This document shows, piece after piece, positions 8,318-14,829 of a stretch of 32,372 bases of DNA. The notes below the pieces were generated by a model. The model searched no databases. It was not told the origin of the DNA and saw only the letters and a list, made by a program, of their open reading frames with translations. Where the stretch lies: assembly GCA_937906975.1 (NCBI GenBank), contig CALCUN010000065.1, forward strand, positions 1-32,372, written 5' to 3'. The stretch is from an uncultured Bacteroidales bacterium. Lineage in GTDB: Bacteria; Bacteroidota; Bacteroidia; Bacteroidales; P3. Position 1 is the stretch's first letter, and the number at the start of each line of letters is the position of its first letter. The translations under genes were made by a program, and so were the position numbers.

Positions 8318-9709
8318 CTAAAAGTTTAAGTTATTATTTGTTATTTGTTTTGTGGAATTGTAAAATAGTTCAACAAACCATTGTTCTTTACTAATTCCTG
8401 TCGGTCTTTTCTCTCTATTTAGAGTAGCATCAAAAAGAGCATAATTAGATAATCTACTCTTTTTGTCTGCAATATTCTTAACCATTTTCAAAACATTGCG
8501 TTTTTTGTCTAAATCAAAAGGAGAAAAAGCCCTCATATTATCATTTAGTTCTTGTAACCAATTAACATAAAGTTCAAGAATGTTCTCTACATCTTTTTCA
8601 AATCCATTTCCAAAGAAAGATTTATCAAACTCAGGGTCAATCGCCCATGGTTGATGTTTATACTGAGAACTACGCTCATGACGTAAGTATTTATCAAATA
8701 ATAAGAATTGTGTTAAGGGTTTTGCTATTTGATTGTATGTTACTTTCCCTAAATCTGAAAAAGTAATTGTATCTGTTGTTTGATTTATACCATATTCCTT
8801 GCAAACGGTTCTTCCTGTTTGCGGATTTTGCATATTAGCAAAATCTATTATAGATAAAGCACTAAATAATTCTACTACGTGAGCAGAATTATTTTGAGAA
8901 TCTCCACCTTCGCTATTATTATAAGTAGGATTTTGAGTATCTGCGATATAATATAATTGATCAATACTATTTGTTCCTGTTATATTAGTATCGTAATACG
9001 CAAGAGCTGCTTTAGTTTTGTCTATAAAAGAAGAAGAATCTATTGCACTACTTTCATCTACTGCTACTGAAAAATATGGTAACACAGTAATTGCTCCAAT
9101 AGGAGAAGTATTTAATAAATTAAATTTTGGTAAAGTTTTATTCCCACGTAAAGTTTTTAGAAGTAATGGGAAGCCACTTGCTCCTGTTCCTCCAAATATT
9201 GAGCTAACTATGAAAATTCTATCTCCTTGATTGAAAGAATTGGCAAATTGTTGAAAGACGCTTGAATTTACAAATTGATTTAGCACTATACTTCCAATAT
9301 TTGGGTTTCCCTTAAAACCAACATTCATATTAGAAGACAAATTGTCATTTGAAAACAACATTCTCATCAATGCTTGATTATTTTCAGACATTGTTGTCAA
9401 AGAAATATAATCTTCAAACTTTTTGTTGTCTGTTTGTTGTAAAGGAATAAAAAATCGATTTACATCTTCATTTATTTTTGTTCCAAAAAAATGTTCTGAT
9501 GTCGTTGCATAACTAAGTTGTTGTCTAACTTTGATGTAAGCATCAAACGAAGCCACTGCACGAGTAAGACTATCTGCACTACTATCAGGGTCTATTATTA
9601 TTGGTGATATTTCCATCTTGCAATCTACTCCAGAAGCAAGAAGCATTGTTAATGAACGTAGAACACGGGCTCCTGTTCCTCCTATTCCAAATACATATAA
9701 TTTACTCAT
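8318..9709 (-). CDS. Tubulin/FtsZ-like GTPase (Tubulin_2-type)
   Basis: A 463-aa cytoplasmic protein. The N-terminus KLYVFGIGGTGARVLRSL (residues 3-20) matches the first nucleotide loop of the FtsZ/tubulin fold, and IFGGTGASGFPLL near 170-182 is the tubulin signature loop GGTGxG. IIIDPDSSADSL near 36-47 fits the strand and acidic residue after the second loop. The C-terminal part, rich in aromatic and charged residues, does not show the usual FtsZ tail. Bacterial proteins of this kind are annotated tubulin-like and have been grouped with vWA and OmpA-family neighbours in predicted membrane-remodelling systems, which agrees with the genes here. It sits between a small membrane protein and the actin-like ATPase gene with gaps of 10 and 3 nt. 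GTP binding is very likely; polymerisation cannot be judged from sequence. Confidence 0.88.
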   Translation of the reverse strand: MSKLYVFGIGGTGARVLRSLTMLLASGVDCKMEISPIIIDPDSSADSLTRAVASFDAYIKVRQQLSYATTSEHFFGTKINEDVNRFFIPLQQTDNKKFEDYISLTTMSENNQALMRMLFSNDNLSSNMNVGFKGNPNIGSIVLNQFVNSSVFQQFANSFNQGDRIFIVSSIFGGTGASGFPLLLKTLRGNKTLPKFNLLNTSPIGAITVLPYFSVAVDESSAIDSSSFIDKTKAALAYYDTNITGTNSIDQLYYIADTQNPTYNNSEGGDSQNNSAHVVELFSALSIIDFANMQNPQTGRTVCKEYGINQTTDTITFSDLGKVTYNQIAKPLTQFLLFDKYLRHERSSQYKHQPWAIDPEFDKSFFGNGFEKDVENILELYVNWLQELNDNMRAFSPFDLDKKRNVLKMVKNIADKKSRLSNYALFDATLNREKRPTGISKEQWFVELFYNSTKQITNNNLNF

Positions 9710-9719
9710 AATTATTTTT

Positions 9720-10223
9720 TTATTTATTTCTTTTAGGGAATATACTCTTCCAAGGTGTATGTCTGCAATTTATACTCCAACGTTTACCAATTATAGATAC
9801 TATTCCAAATAATACAAATGATATTATTCCGTTTGCAACACCAAACATCCAACAATGATAGCTATATATATTTTGTATAACTTCACCATTTGGTTGTGTT
9901 GTGTATAAAAGGCAATCTGGTATTAAACCATCTGCTAAATAATAATTTGCACAACATCCCGCAAATAATAAATTTATTACAAACGCTCCAAGTCCTACTA
10001 TTAGCCAATGCCACCATTTATTAAAGCGTGGATGATTGAGCCAATAATAGTAAATTGCAAATAATAATAAAGTTGTTAGCAACATCACCCAACCTATCAT
10101 TAAATAATGATTCGTTGCTTCCCAACTATTTGTTTGACAATCATAGCCCCAAAGAAAAGAATGTAAATATTCTCCAAACAAATTTACAAACCAATAATAA
10201 ATGTTTCCAAATAAATTTCCCAT
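9720..10223 (-). CDS. Small polytopic membrane protein, function unknown
   Basis: A 167-aa protein with about three clear membrane helices (residues near 42-60, 71-90 and 126-146) and an aromatic N-terminus, GNIYYWFVNLFGEYLHSFLW, that may be a fourth membrane or interfacial segment. The tail is basic (GKRWSINCRHTPWKSIFPKRNK region) and probably cytoplasmic. Five of the cysteines (CQTN, CCAN, PDCLL, YHCW) lie in loops expected to face the periplasm or lie at the membrane, so disulfides are possible. It has no family I recognise. Its gap of 7 nt to the vWA gene upstream and 10 nt to the tubulin-like gene downstream puts it firmly in the operon, perhaps as the membrane anchor for the GTPase; that is inference. 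Confidence 0.72.
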   Translation of the reverse strand: MGNLFGNIYYWFVNLFGEYLHSFLWGYDCQTNSWEATNHYLMIGWVMLLTTLLLFAIYYYWLNHPRFNKWWHWLIVGLGAFVINLLFAGCCANYYLADGLIPDCLLYTTQPNGEVIQNIYSYHCWMFGVANGIISFVLFGIVSIIGKRWSINCRHTPWKSIFPKRNK

Positions 10224-10230
10224 AATAATA

Positions 10231-11475
10231 TTATTTTATTGTTATTTTTAATTCTGCAAGATTATCTGTATCAAATGTATAAGCATCAAATAGACCTCCT
10301 ATTAGATAAGAAAAACCATAAGTTTTTTGAATTGTATCATCAGGATTAGGAAATCCTCCGTTCTCATCTGATAATTCAGTAATCCATCTTGGCTTTATAT
10401 TTTTTAATTTAATAGTAATATCACCTCTTTGCTTTACAGAAGATTCAATAGTGATAATGTATTCTGTATCGCTTTGTTTAGAAACTCTACTTACCTTCCA
10501 TTTTGAATTAGATGTTTCATAATTAGATACGTCTAACAAATATTCTTCGCATTGTAATAAATTAGAAAAGTCAGCTTTAACCTTTATTTGATATAATTCC
10601 CCTTGTGCGGTTTTTGTCTTTTTTAAATTTTCTACTGTATTTGACGCATCATGAGATAGTTTATATCTTCCACCAGCTACAATATTGTATTTTATATCTT
10701 TTATTCCATTGCTTATCATACATATTTCATCAGGCTGAGATTTTATCTTTTCTATTGTAGCATTATGGATTTGTTGTAAATCTTTAACATTCCCCATTAA
10801 CCACAAATAATATGGTCTTTTGCCATCAAAATATTGTTTATTATCAACTGTATCATAATAATTGCCTTTAAAACTTCCCAACATTCTATATACAATCATT
10901 CCTGTTGAGTTGAAATTATGTTGTTTTCTCAAAAATGATTTAATACCTATTTGTTGATTGACTAAATATTCAGACGCATTTTTACCTCTACCTGGCGAAA
11001 ATATACAATCAGACACTAATAAACTAATAGTATCATCTTGGGGATAAACTTTTACTAAAATTTCAGCAATATCTGTAGCACCACTATTTCCACCTGAGAC
11101 TTTAAATGTTTTAGGTTCTAATTTATCTACAAAATCTTTTATCACAGAACCTTCTTTAATAACATCACTATTTATAAAGTTTAAGTTTAATTCTGAAACT
11201 GTGATTGAACTTTCTATATCACTCAGATAATTATATACAGTATTGCGAAATTCACTATTATTTCCTGCACCAACATATCCATACATGCTTCCAGAATTTT
11301 CTACATAAACATTTAACACAGGCGGATTATCTTCTATTGGAGTAGAAATTATTTCTGTTGATGTTTCTGTTTTTCCCTTTGGATTTTGATGAGGATTACC
11401 ACAACTGCTCACTATAATTGCAAACAAACAAATATAAGTTCTAATACTATTTGTTATTTTTAATTTATTTCTCAT
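10231..11475 (-). CDS. vWA-type lipoprotein with atypical MIDAS
   Basis: A 414-aa protein, first gene of the operon. The signal peptide ends IVSSC with Cys25 as the lipidated residue. After a Thr/Pro-rich linker, VLNVYVENSGSMYGY (residues 54-67) is the start of a von Willebrand A fold: the DxSxS metal site appears as Glu59-x-Ser61-x-Ser63. GGNSGATDIAEIL supplies the MIDAS threonine (Thr134) and LLVSDCIFS its aspartate (Asp156). The vWA region runs to about residue 250. The remaining 160 residues, mostly beta-strand-like with ITIKLKNIKPRW, form an unrecognised C-terminal domain. Glu in place of the first Asp could weaken or change metal binding. vWA proteins accompany tubulin-like GTPases in known predicted systems. 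Ligand sensing or scaffolding in the periplasm is inference. No Shine-Dalgarno is seen; the leader contains a structured RNA. Confidence 0.82.
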   Translation of the reverse strand: MRNKLKITNSIRTYICLFAIIVSSCGNPHQNPKGKTETSTEIISTPIEDNPPVLNVYVENSGSMYGYVGAGNNSEFRNTVYNYLSDIESSITVSELNLNFINSDVIKEGSVIKDFVDKLEPKTFKVSGGNSGATDIAEILVKVYPQDDTISLLVSDCIFSPGRGKNASEYLVNQQIGIKSFLRKQHNFNSTGMIVYRMLGSFKGNYYDTVDNKQYFDGKRPYYLWLMGNVKDLQQIHNATIEKIKSQPDEICMISNGIKDIKYNIVAGGRYKLSHDASNTVENLKKTKTAQGELYQIKVKADFSNLLQCEEYLLDVSNYETSNSKWKVSRVSKQSDTEYIITIESSVKQRGDITIKLKNIKPRWITELSDENGGFPNPDDTIQKTYGFSYLIGGLFDAYTFDTDNLAELKITIK

Positions 11476-11528
11476 TTCTGTTATTGTTTATTAAATTTTA
11501 ATTACTAAACCACTTGACTTATGGGCAT

Positions 11529-11605
11529 AAAAAAACGTGGGACTTTTTTCTTACTATAATGTGAGGTCCTGGAACTACCTATCAATCGAATAAGAAAAGC
11601 CCACG
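11529..11605 (-). terminator. Candidate terminator fold at the end of the structured RNA
   Basis: On the minus strand, bases 11605-11591 (CGTGGGCTTTTCTTA) pair with 11553-11536 (TAAGAAAAAAGTCCCACG) in 15 bp with two small bulges, and a run of seven U follows at 11535-11529. The 37-nt loop contains half of the other fold, so the two structures exclude each other. Confidence 0.5.
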
Positions 11606-11675
11606 ATATTACTCGTGAGCATTTTCGGCTTATCTTCTCGATTGATTGCATGAAATTTTCCAGGTTTCACATTAT
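11536..11675 (-). ncRNA. Structured RNA: 6S-like long hairpin or regulatory leader
   Basis: A long interrupted hairpin: ATAATGTGA (11556-11564) pairs with 11667-11675, CCTGGAA (11568-11574) with 11658-11664, then a large asymmetric bubble (11575-11580 against 11647-11657), then ATCAATCGA (11581-11589) with 11638-11646, and short upper stems ending in CACGA/TCGTG with loop 11607-11612. A closing stem, a central bubble and a terminal stem are the plan of 6S RNA, which mimics an open promoter. I favour the minus strand because TATACTTG lies directly before it and a U7 run directly after it. Because it lies between the operon promoter candidates and its first gene, it could instead be a cis-acting attenuator. 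No match to a specific RNA family was checked. Confidence 0.5.
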
Positions 11676-11683
11676 CAAGTATA
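11676..11683 (-). promoter_or_regulatory. Possible -7 element just before the structured RNA
   Basis: TATACTTG on the minus strand differs from TAnnTTTG at one position and would start RNA inside the first arm of the long hairpin. No clear -33 TTTG is seen. Confidence 0.3.
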
Positions 11684-11786
11684 AGCAAAAATGCTTTTAT
11701 ATGTCGTTAAAATTTGTTAAGTCTTAATGTTTTTTATTCTTTTTCTCCTTTTTGTCCTCCTTTGTTAAGGTTTAACTACTATTTTG

Positions 11787-11794
11787 CAAATGTA
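11787..11794 (-). promoter_or_regulatory. Candidate promoter for the eight-gene operon
   Basis: TACATTTG on the minus strand is a perfect TAnnTTTG. Transcription from about 11780 would give a leader of roughly 300 nt to the ATG at 11475, passing through the structured RNA. The -33 region is only T-rich. Confidence 0.45.
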
Positions 11795-11831
11795 TAAAAT
11801 AAATATTAAAGGAAAAAATCTCTTTTTCTTT

Positions 11832-11855
11832 TTTCCTTTTACAACTAAATACAAT
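11832..11855 (+). repeat. Right copy of the short direct repeat outside the operon
   Basis: TTTCCTTTTACAACT (11832-11846) directly followed by AAATACAAT (11847-11855). It matches 1335-1361 apart from a 3-nt insertion there. The two copies enclose the whole operon and its leader, about 10.5 kb. Confidence 0.45.
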
Positions 11856-11891
11856 ATTAGTATTTCAAACTCTTTCAAAGGCTTTTAAGTC

Positions 11892-11923
11892 TTTGTTTTA
11901 TAGTGATTTAGTGTGTATCTTTG
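11892..11923 (+). promoter_or_regulatory. Bacteroidota promoter of the HU-like gene
   Basis: TTTG at 11892-11895 and TATCTTTG at 11916-11923 with a 20-bp spacer. The start of transcription should fall near 11929, leaving a leader of about 50 nt. Confidence 0.8.
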
Positions 11924-11927
11924 CATT

Positions 11928-11940
11928 GTGATTTAATCAC
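11928..11940. promoter_or_regulatory. Palindrome at the start of transcription
   Basis: GTGATTTAATCAC is a perfect 5-bp inverted repeat with a 3-bp centre, placed exactly where the HU-like mRNA should begin. It could be an operator or a 5' hairpin protecting the mRNA. Confidence 0.45.
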
Positions 11941-11978
11941 ATAGAGGTTTTATGTTTAATTTTTAAAATTTACAGATT

Positions 11979-12386
11979 ATGGCAGTAGAGTATGTCAAAG
12001 TGAAAAGAAACATCAACTTTGGGGAGAATCCGGGTGAGAGATTCGTAGCGAGAATTTATAGAAGTCAAGACGTGGAGCTTGACCAAATTGCTAAGGATAT
12101 TTCGGAGAGTACAACTATTGGTTATCCTGATGTGTTGGGTTGTTTAAAGGCGATGGAAATTCAAATCAGCAAGTATATCTTGCAAGGACAGTCGGTTAAA
12201 CTTGGCTTAATGGGTAGTTTTATTCCTTCTATCCACGCTAAGAGTCAAGAAAATGCTGATGATGTTGATGCAAGTACTATCAAAAGATTTACTTGTCGTT
12301 TCTTTCCTTCATCAACTTTTAAAGCTCAATTTGCTAAATGCTCGTTCCGCGAAGCTAATTTAGAGGTTAAGGGCTTGATAAAGTAG
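11979..12386 (+). CDS. HU/IHF-family DNA-binding protein (Bacteroidota HU-like)
   Basis: A 135-aa protein of the HU-like group widespread in Bacteroidota (longer than the 90-aa canonical HU). The N-terminus MAVEYVKVKRNI is typical. The helical pair is at about 30-70 (LDQIAKDISESTTIGYPDVLGCLKAMEIQISKYI is split by a turn at TIGYPDV), followed by VKLGLMGSFIPSI, which corresponds to the HU strand leading into the DNA-binding arm. The RFTCRFFPSSTFKAQF part closes the fold. It should bind and bend DNA in the nucleoid or act as a local architectural factor. It has its own consensus promoter with a palindrome at the start site and ends in a terminator that overlaps the last codons, so it is a single-gene unit. 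Such genes are often linked to mobile or invertible DNA; nothing here shows that directly. Confidence 0.78.
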   Translation: MAVEYVKVKRNINFGENPGERFVARIYRSQDVELDQIAKDISESTTIGYPDVLGCLKAMEIQISKYILQGQSVKLGLMGSFIPSIHAKSQENADDVDASTIKRFTCRFFPSSTFKAQFAKCSFREANLEVKGLIK

Positions 12387-12406
12387 TTTATGGCTTTATC
12401 AATCTT
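12375..12406. terminator. Intrinsic terminator between convergent genes
   Basis: TTGATAAAG (12375-12383) pairs perfectly with CTTTATCAA (12394-12402), with a 10-nt loop and TCTTTT after it. The left arm is the last coding triplets of the HU-like gene. Confidence 0.7.
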
Positions 12407-12868
12407 TTAGAAAGAAAAACTAAATGGTAATAAGGAGTCTGCGTTTTTTAATCTTAGAACTTCGCTTTCATTTAAAAGGATTAGAACGCAGATTTCTTTT
12501 TTGCCTCTCATTTGATTTTCTTGCAAAACTTGGCGACAAGCACCGCAAGGGAATGCTTTTGTCCATTCATCTTTTGCATTTCTTGCGGCAATGGCTAATG
12601 TGGTGATTTTTTCTTTTCTTGTGCCGGCCGCAAATAAAGCAACTCTTTCTGCACACAAGCCAGAAGGATATGCAATGTTTTCTTGGTTGCTTCCGATTAT
12701 GATTTCGTCATTTTCTAATCGTACTGCGGCTCCAACTTTGAAAGAAGAATAAGGAGAGTATGAAGTCTCCGTAGCCTTTTTTGCAGACTCGATTAACTCT
12801 CTCTCCTTATTGTTTAATTCATCTAAACGAAGTAAATCATAATTGATTGATAGAACTTCGTGTTTCAT
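12407..12868 (-). CDS. cdd: Cytidine deaminase
   Basis: A 153-aa cytoplasmic enzyme that deaminates cytidine and deoxycytidine to uridine forms in pyrimidine salvage. The zinc site is complete: GLCAERVALF with the Cys-Ala-Glu that holds zinc and the proton-shuttle Glu, and AFPCGACRQVL with the PCxxC pair. The substrate-binding region YSPYSSFKVGAAV lies before them and matches the homotetrameric T-CDA form in length (130-160 aa). The ATG at 12868 is one base after the mscL stop, so both are read from one mRNA. The C-terminus SLLPFSFSF is the expected hydrophobic end of the family. Nothing unusual was seen. Confidence 0.95.
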   Translation of the reverse strand: MKHEVLSINYDLLRLDELNNKERELIESAKKATETSYSPYSSFKVGAAVRLENDEIIIGSNQENIAYPSGLCAERVALFAAGTRKEKITTLAIAARNAKDEWTKAFPCGACRQVLQENQMRGKKEICVLILLNESEVLRLKNADSLLPFSFSF

Positions 12869-12869
12869 C

Positions 12870-13295
12870 TTATTTGTTATTTTGTTCTTTTAATAAATCT
12901 CTTATTTCTGTTAATAACAATTCTTCTTTACTTGGTGCAGGTGGGGCAGCTGGTGCAACGACTTCTTCTTTTTTTGATTTAAGTTTTGTTAATAAACGAA
13001 TAAAACAGAAAATCGAAAAAGCAATAATTAGAAAGTCGAAACAAACTTGCAAAAAGTTACCATAATTTAATGTAACTGCGGCAAGGTCGCCTTCTGCTGC
13101 CTTTAACGTGATTTTTAGGTCGGTAAAATTAACTCCACCTATTAACACACCCAACGGAGGCATGATTATGTCGTTCACTAACGAAGTAATGATTTTACCA
13201 AATGCGCCTCCGATGATTATACCTACTGCCATATCAATCATATTTCCCTTTATGGCAAATTGTTTGAATTCATCAATAACTTTTTTTACGTTCAT
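12870..13295 (-). CDS. mscL: Large-conductance mechanosensitive channel MscL
   Basis: A 141-aa inner-membrane protein forming a homopentameric channel that opens under membrane tension to release solutes during osmotic downshock. The N-terminal amphipathic helix and TM1 are recognisable: [26 protein letters not shown] is the family hallmark (here split only for length), followed by [14 protein letters not shown]2 is at about 79-100 ([19 protein letters not shown]). The tail has a Pro/Ala-rich stretch ([14 protein letters not shown]) and the C-terminal helical bundle [12 protein letters not shown]. Length is normal (about 130-150 aa). It is the first gene of a two-gene unit with cdd. Confidence 0.96.
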   Translation of the reverse strand: MNVKKVIDEFKQFAIKGNMIDMAVGIIIGGAFGKIITSLVNDIIMPPLGVLIGGVNFTDLKITLKAAEGDLAAVTLNYGNFLQVCFDFLIIAFSIFCFIRLLTKLKSKKEEVVAPAAPPAPSKEELLLTEIRDLLKEQNNK

Positions 13296-13318
13296 AGCTT
13301 TTTGTTTTTAAATTTTTA

Positions 13319-13326
13319 CAAAAATA
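13319..13326 (-). promoter_or_regulatory. Candidate promoter of mscL-cdd
   Basis: TATTTTTG on the minus strand fits TAnnTTTG, 24 bp before the mscL ATG. No exact TTTG is seen at -33. It shares a short intergenic region with the divergent purC promoter. Confidence 0.5.
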
Positions 13327-13334
13327 CTACTTTT

Positions 13335-13366
13335 TTTGCTTAAATTTAAATTTAACATTATTTTTG
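13335..13366 (+). promoter_or_regulatory. Bacteroidota promoter of purC
   Basis: TTTG (13335-13338), a 20-bp spacer and TATTTTTG (13359-13366), 20 bp before the ATG. Full consensus. Confidence 0.8.
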
Positions 13367-13386
13367 CAACATAAATAGATAAAAAT

Positions 13387-14334
13387 ATGAAAGCATTAGT
13401 AAGTACAAATTTTAACTTTGTTGGACAAAAAAGTCATTATGTTGGAAAAGTAAGAGACGTTTATAATATAAACGATGACGTATTGGCTATGGTCGTTAGC
13501 GATAGAATATCAGCATTTGATGTGGTTTTGCCAAAGGGAATACCATTCAAGGGTGAGATATTAAACAAAATAGCTGCTAAGTTTTTGGATGCAACTTCTG
13601 ATATATTACCTAACTGGAAGATTGCTATGCCTGATGCTATGGTAACTTTGGGAAAACTTTGCGAACCTTTCAAAGTGGAAATGGTTGTTAGAGGATATTT
13701 AGCAGGAAGTGCGTGGAGAGAATACAAAGCTGGGATGCGTACACTTTGTGGCGTGCAATTACCAGAAGGAATGAAAGAAAACGATAAATTTCCTACGCCA
13801 ATCATAACTCCAACAACGAAGGCTGATGAAGGACATGACGAAAATATTAGCAGAGATGAAATAATTGCGTCAGGATTGGTTAGCAAGGAAGATTACGAAC
13901 AGTTAGAAAAATACACATTAGCGTTATTTGAAAGAGGAACTCAAATAGCTGCTGAAAGAGGTCTAATACTTGTTGATACAAAGTACGAGTTTGGTAAATA
14001 CAAAGGCGAGATAACGCTTATCGATGAGATACATACACCAGATTCTTCTCGCTATTTCTATGCGGAAGGCTATGAAGAACGTCAGCGAAATGGTGAAAAA
14101 CAAAAACAATTATCAAAAGAATTCGTAAGAGAATGGCTAATGGAAAATGGTTTCCAAGGAAAAGAAGGACAGCAAGTGCCAGAAATGACAGACGAAATCA
14201 TAAGTCAAATTTCTAATCGTTACATGGAACTTTACGAACAAATAATTGGAGAAAAATTTGTTGCGGAACAATCTGACGAAGATTTAGAAAAAAGAATAGA
14301 ACGTAATGTTTCTGAATATTTAAATAAGAGATAG
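13387..14334 (+). CDS. purC: Phosphoribosylaminoimidazole-succinocarboxamide synthase
   Basis: A 315-aa enzyme of de novo purine synthesis that joins CAIR and aspartate with ATP to form SAICAR. GKVRDVY near the N-terminus is the nucleotide-binding loop, [20 protein letters not shown] covers the conserved PurC signature, and [21 protein letters not shown] and [14 protein letters not shown] are the substrate-binding signatures of the longer class found in Bacteroidota and fungi (about 300 aa, against 240 aa in E. coli). It has a full-consensus promoter and heads a three-gene unit: gldH begins on the base after its stop. Complete and ordinary. Confidence 0.96.
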   Translation: MKALVSTNFNFVGQKSHYVGKVRDVYNINDDVLAMVVSDRISAFDVVLPKGIPFKGEILNKIAAKFLDATSDILPNWKIAMPDAMVTLGKLCEPFKVEMVVRGYLAGSAWREYKAGMRTLCGVQLPEGMKENDKFPTPIITPTTKADEGHDENISRDEIIASGLVSKEDYEQLEKYTLALFERGTQIAAERGLILVDTKYEFGKYKGEITLIDEIHTPDSSRYFYAEGYEERQRNGEKQKQLSKEFVREWLMENGFQGKEGQQVPEMTDEIISQISNRYMELYEQIIGEKFVAEQSDEDLEKRIERNVSEYLNKR

Positions 14335-14829
14335 ATGAGTAAAATTTTAAAAATAGCTTTTGTCTTTTTGCTTGTAGCGACACTTTCTTCGTGTAATAAA
14401 TCGCAAGTTTACAAAGAATTTAAAACCTTGCCGAATTACACTTGGGATAGAATAGAAGAGGGGAAGACTTTAAAGTTTAGCGACATCAATATCGAAAACG
14501 AAGAAGATGTTTACGACATTTCTGTTCATGTACGCCACACTCCGTATATTACAGAAGATGAAATAAAATTCAAACTCAAAATAACATCACCTTCTTCCAT
14601 AGTAAGAGAAAGCGTACACACGATAAAACTAAAAGATAAAGAAGGAAAAGAATGGTTAGGTGAAGCAATGGGAGATATAATTGACTTAAAAGTAGATGTA
14701 AAAACGTTCTTTACTTTTGTAGAACGTGGAAATTACACCATAGAATTAGTGAATATGGGAAGCAAATACTCATTGCAAGGAATAATGGAAATAGGTGTAG
14801 AAATAAACAAATCAGATTTAGATAGATAA
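14335..14829 (+). CDS. gldH: GldH-type gliding motility lipoprotein
   Basis: A 164-aa lipoprotein with a clear signal peptide and lipobox, LVATLSSC, Cys20 lipidated. The mature part begins SQVYKEFKTLPNYTWDR and contains ISVHVRHTPYI and KDKEGKEWLGEAMGDI, which fit the GldH pattern of an N-terminal Y-x-W region, an R-x-T/N strand and a D-x-x-G-x-W-x-G motif. GldH is needed for gliding in flavobacteria and is also kept in non-gliding Bacteroidales, where its role is unclear. It starts directly after the purC stop and uvrC starts directly after its own, so the three are translationally coupled. The 14335 ATG is the only sensible start. Family call moderate. Confidence 0.72.
   Translation: MSKILKIAFVFLLVATLSSCNKSQVYKEFKTLPNYTWDRIEEGKTLKFSDINIENEEDVYDISVHVRHTPYITEDEIKFKLKITSPSSIVRESVHTIKLKDKEGKEWLGEAMGDIIDLKVDVKTFFTFVERGNYTIELVNMGSKYSLQGIMEIGVEINKSDLDR

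Larger units (their letters stand above)
11476..11978. other. Gene-free 503-bp region between divergent transcription units
   Basis: No open frame of note lies here on either strand. It holds the long leader of the eight-gene operon (structured RNA at 11536-11675, A-rich terminator tract, candidate promoters at 11676-11683 and 11787-11794 on the minus strand), the right copy of the direct repeat, and the promoter and palindrome of the HU-like gene. Confidence 0.8.

Noticed and set aside
11556..11675. SRP RNA or tmRNA
   Set aside because: The conserved SRP domain IV loop and the tmRNA tRNA-like ends are absent; the plan is a long bubble hairpin.
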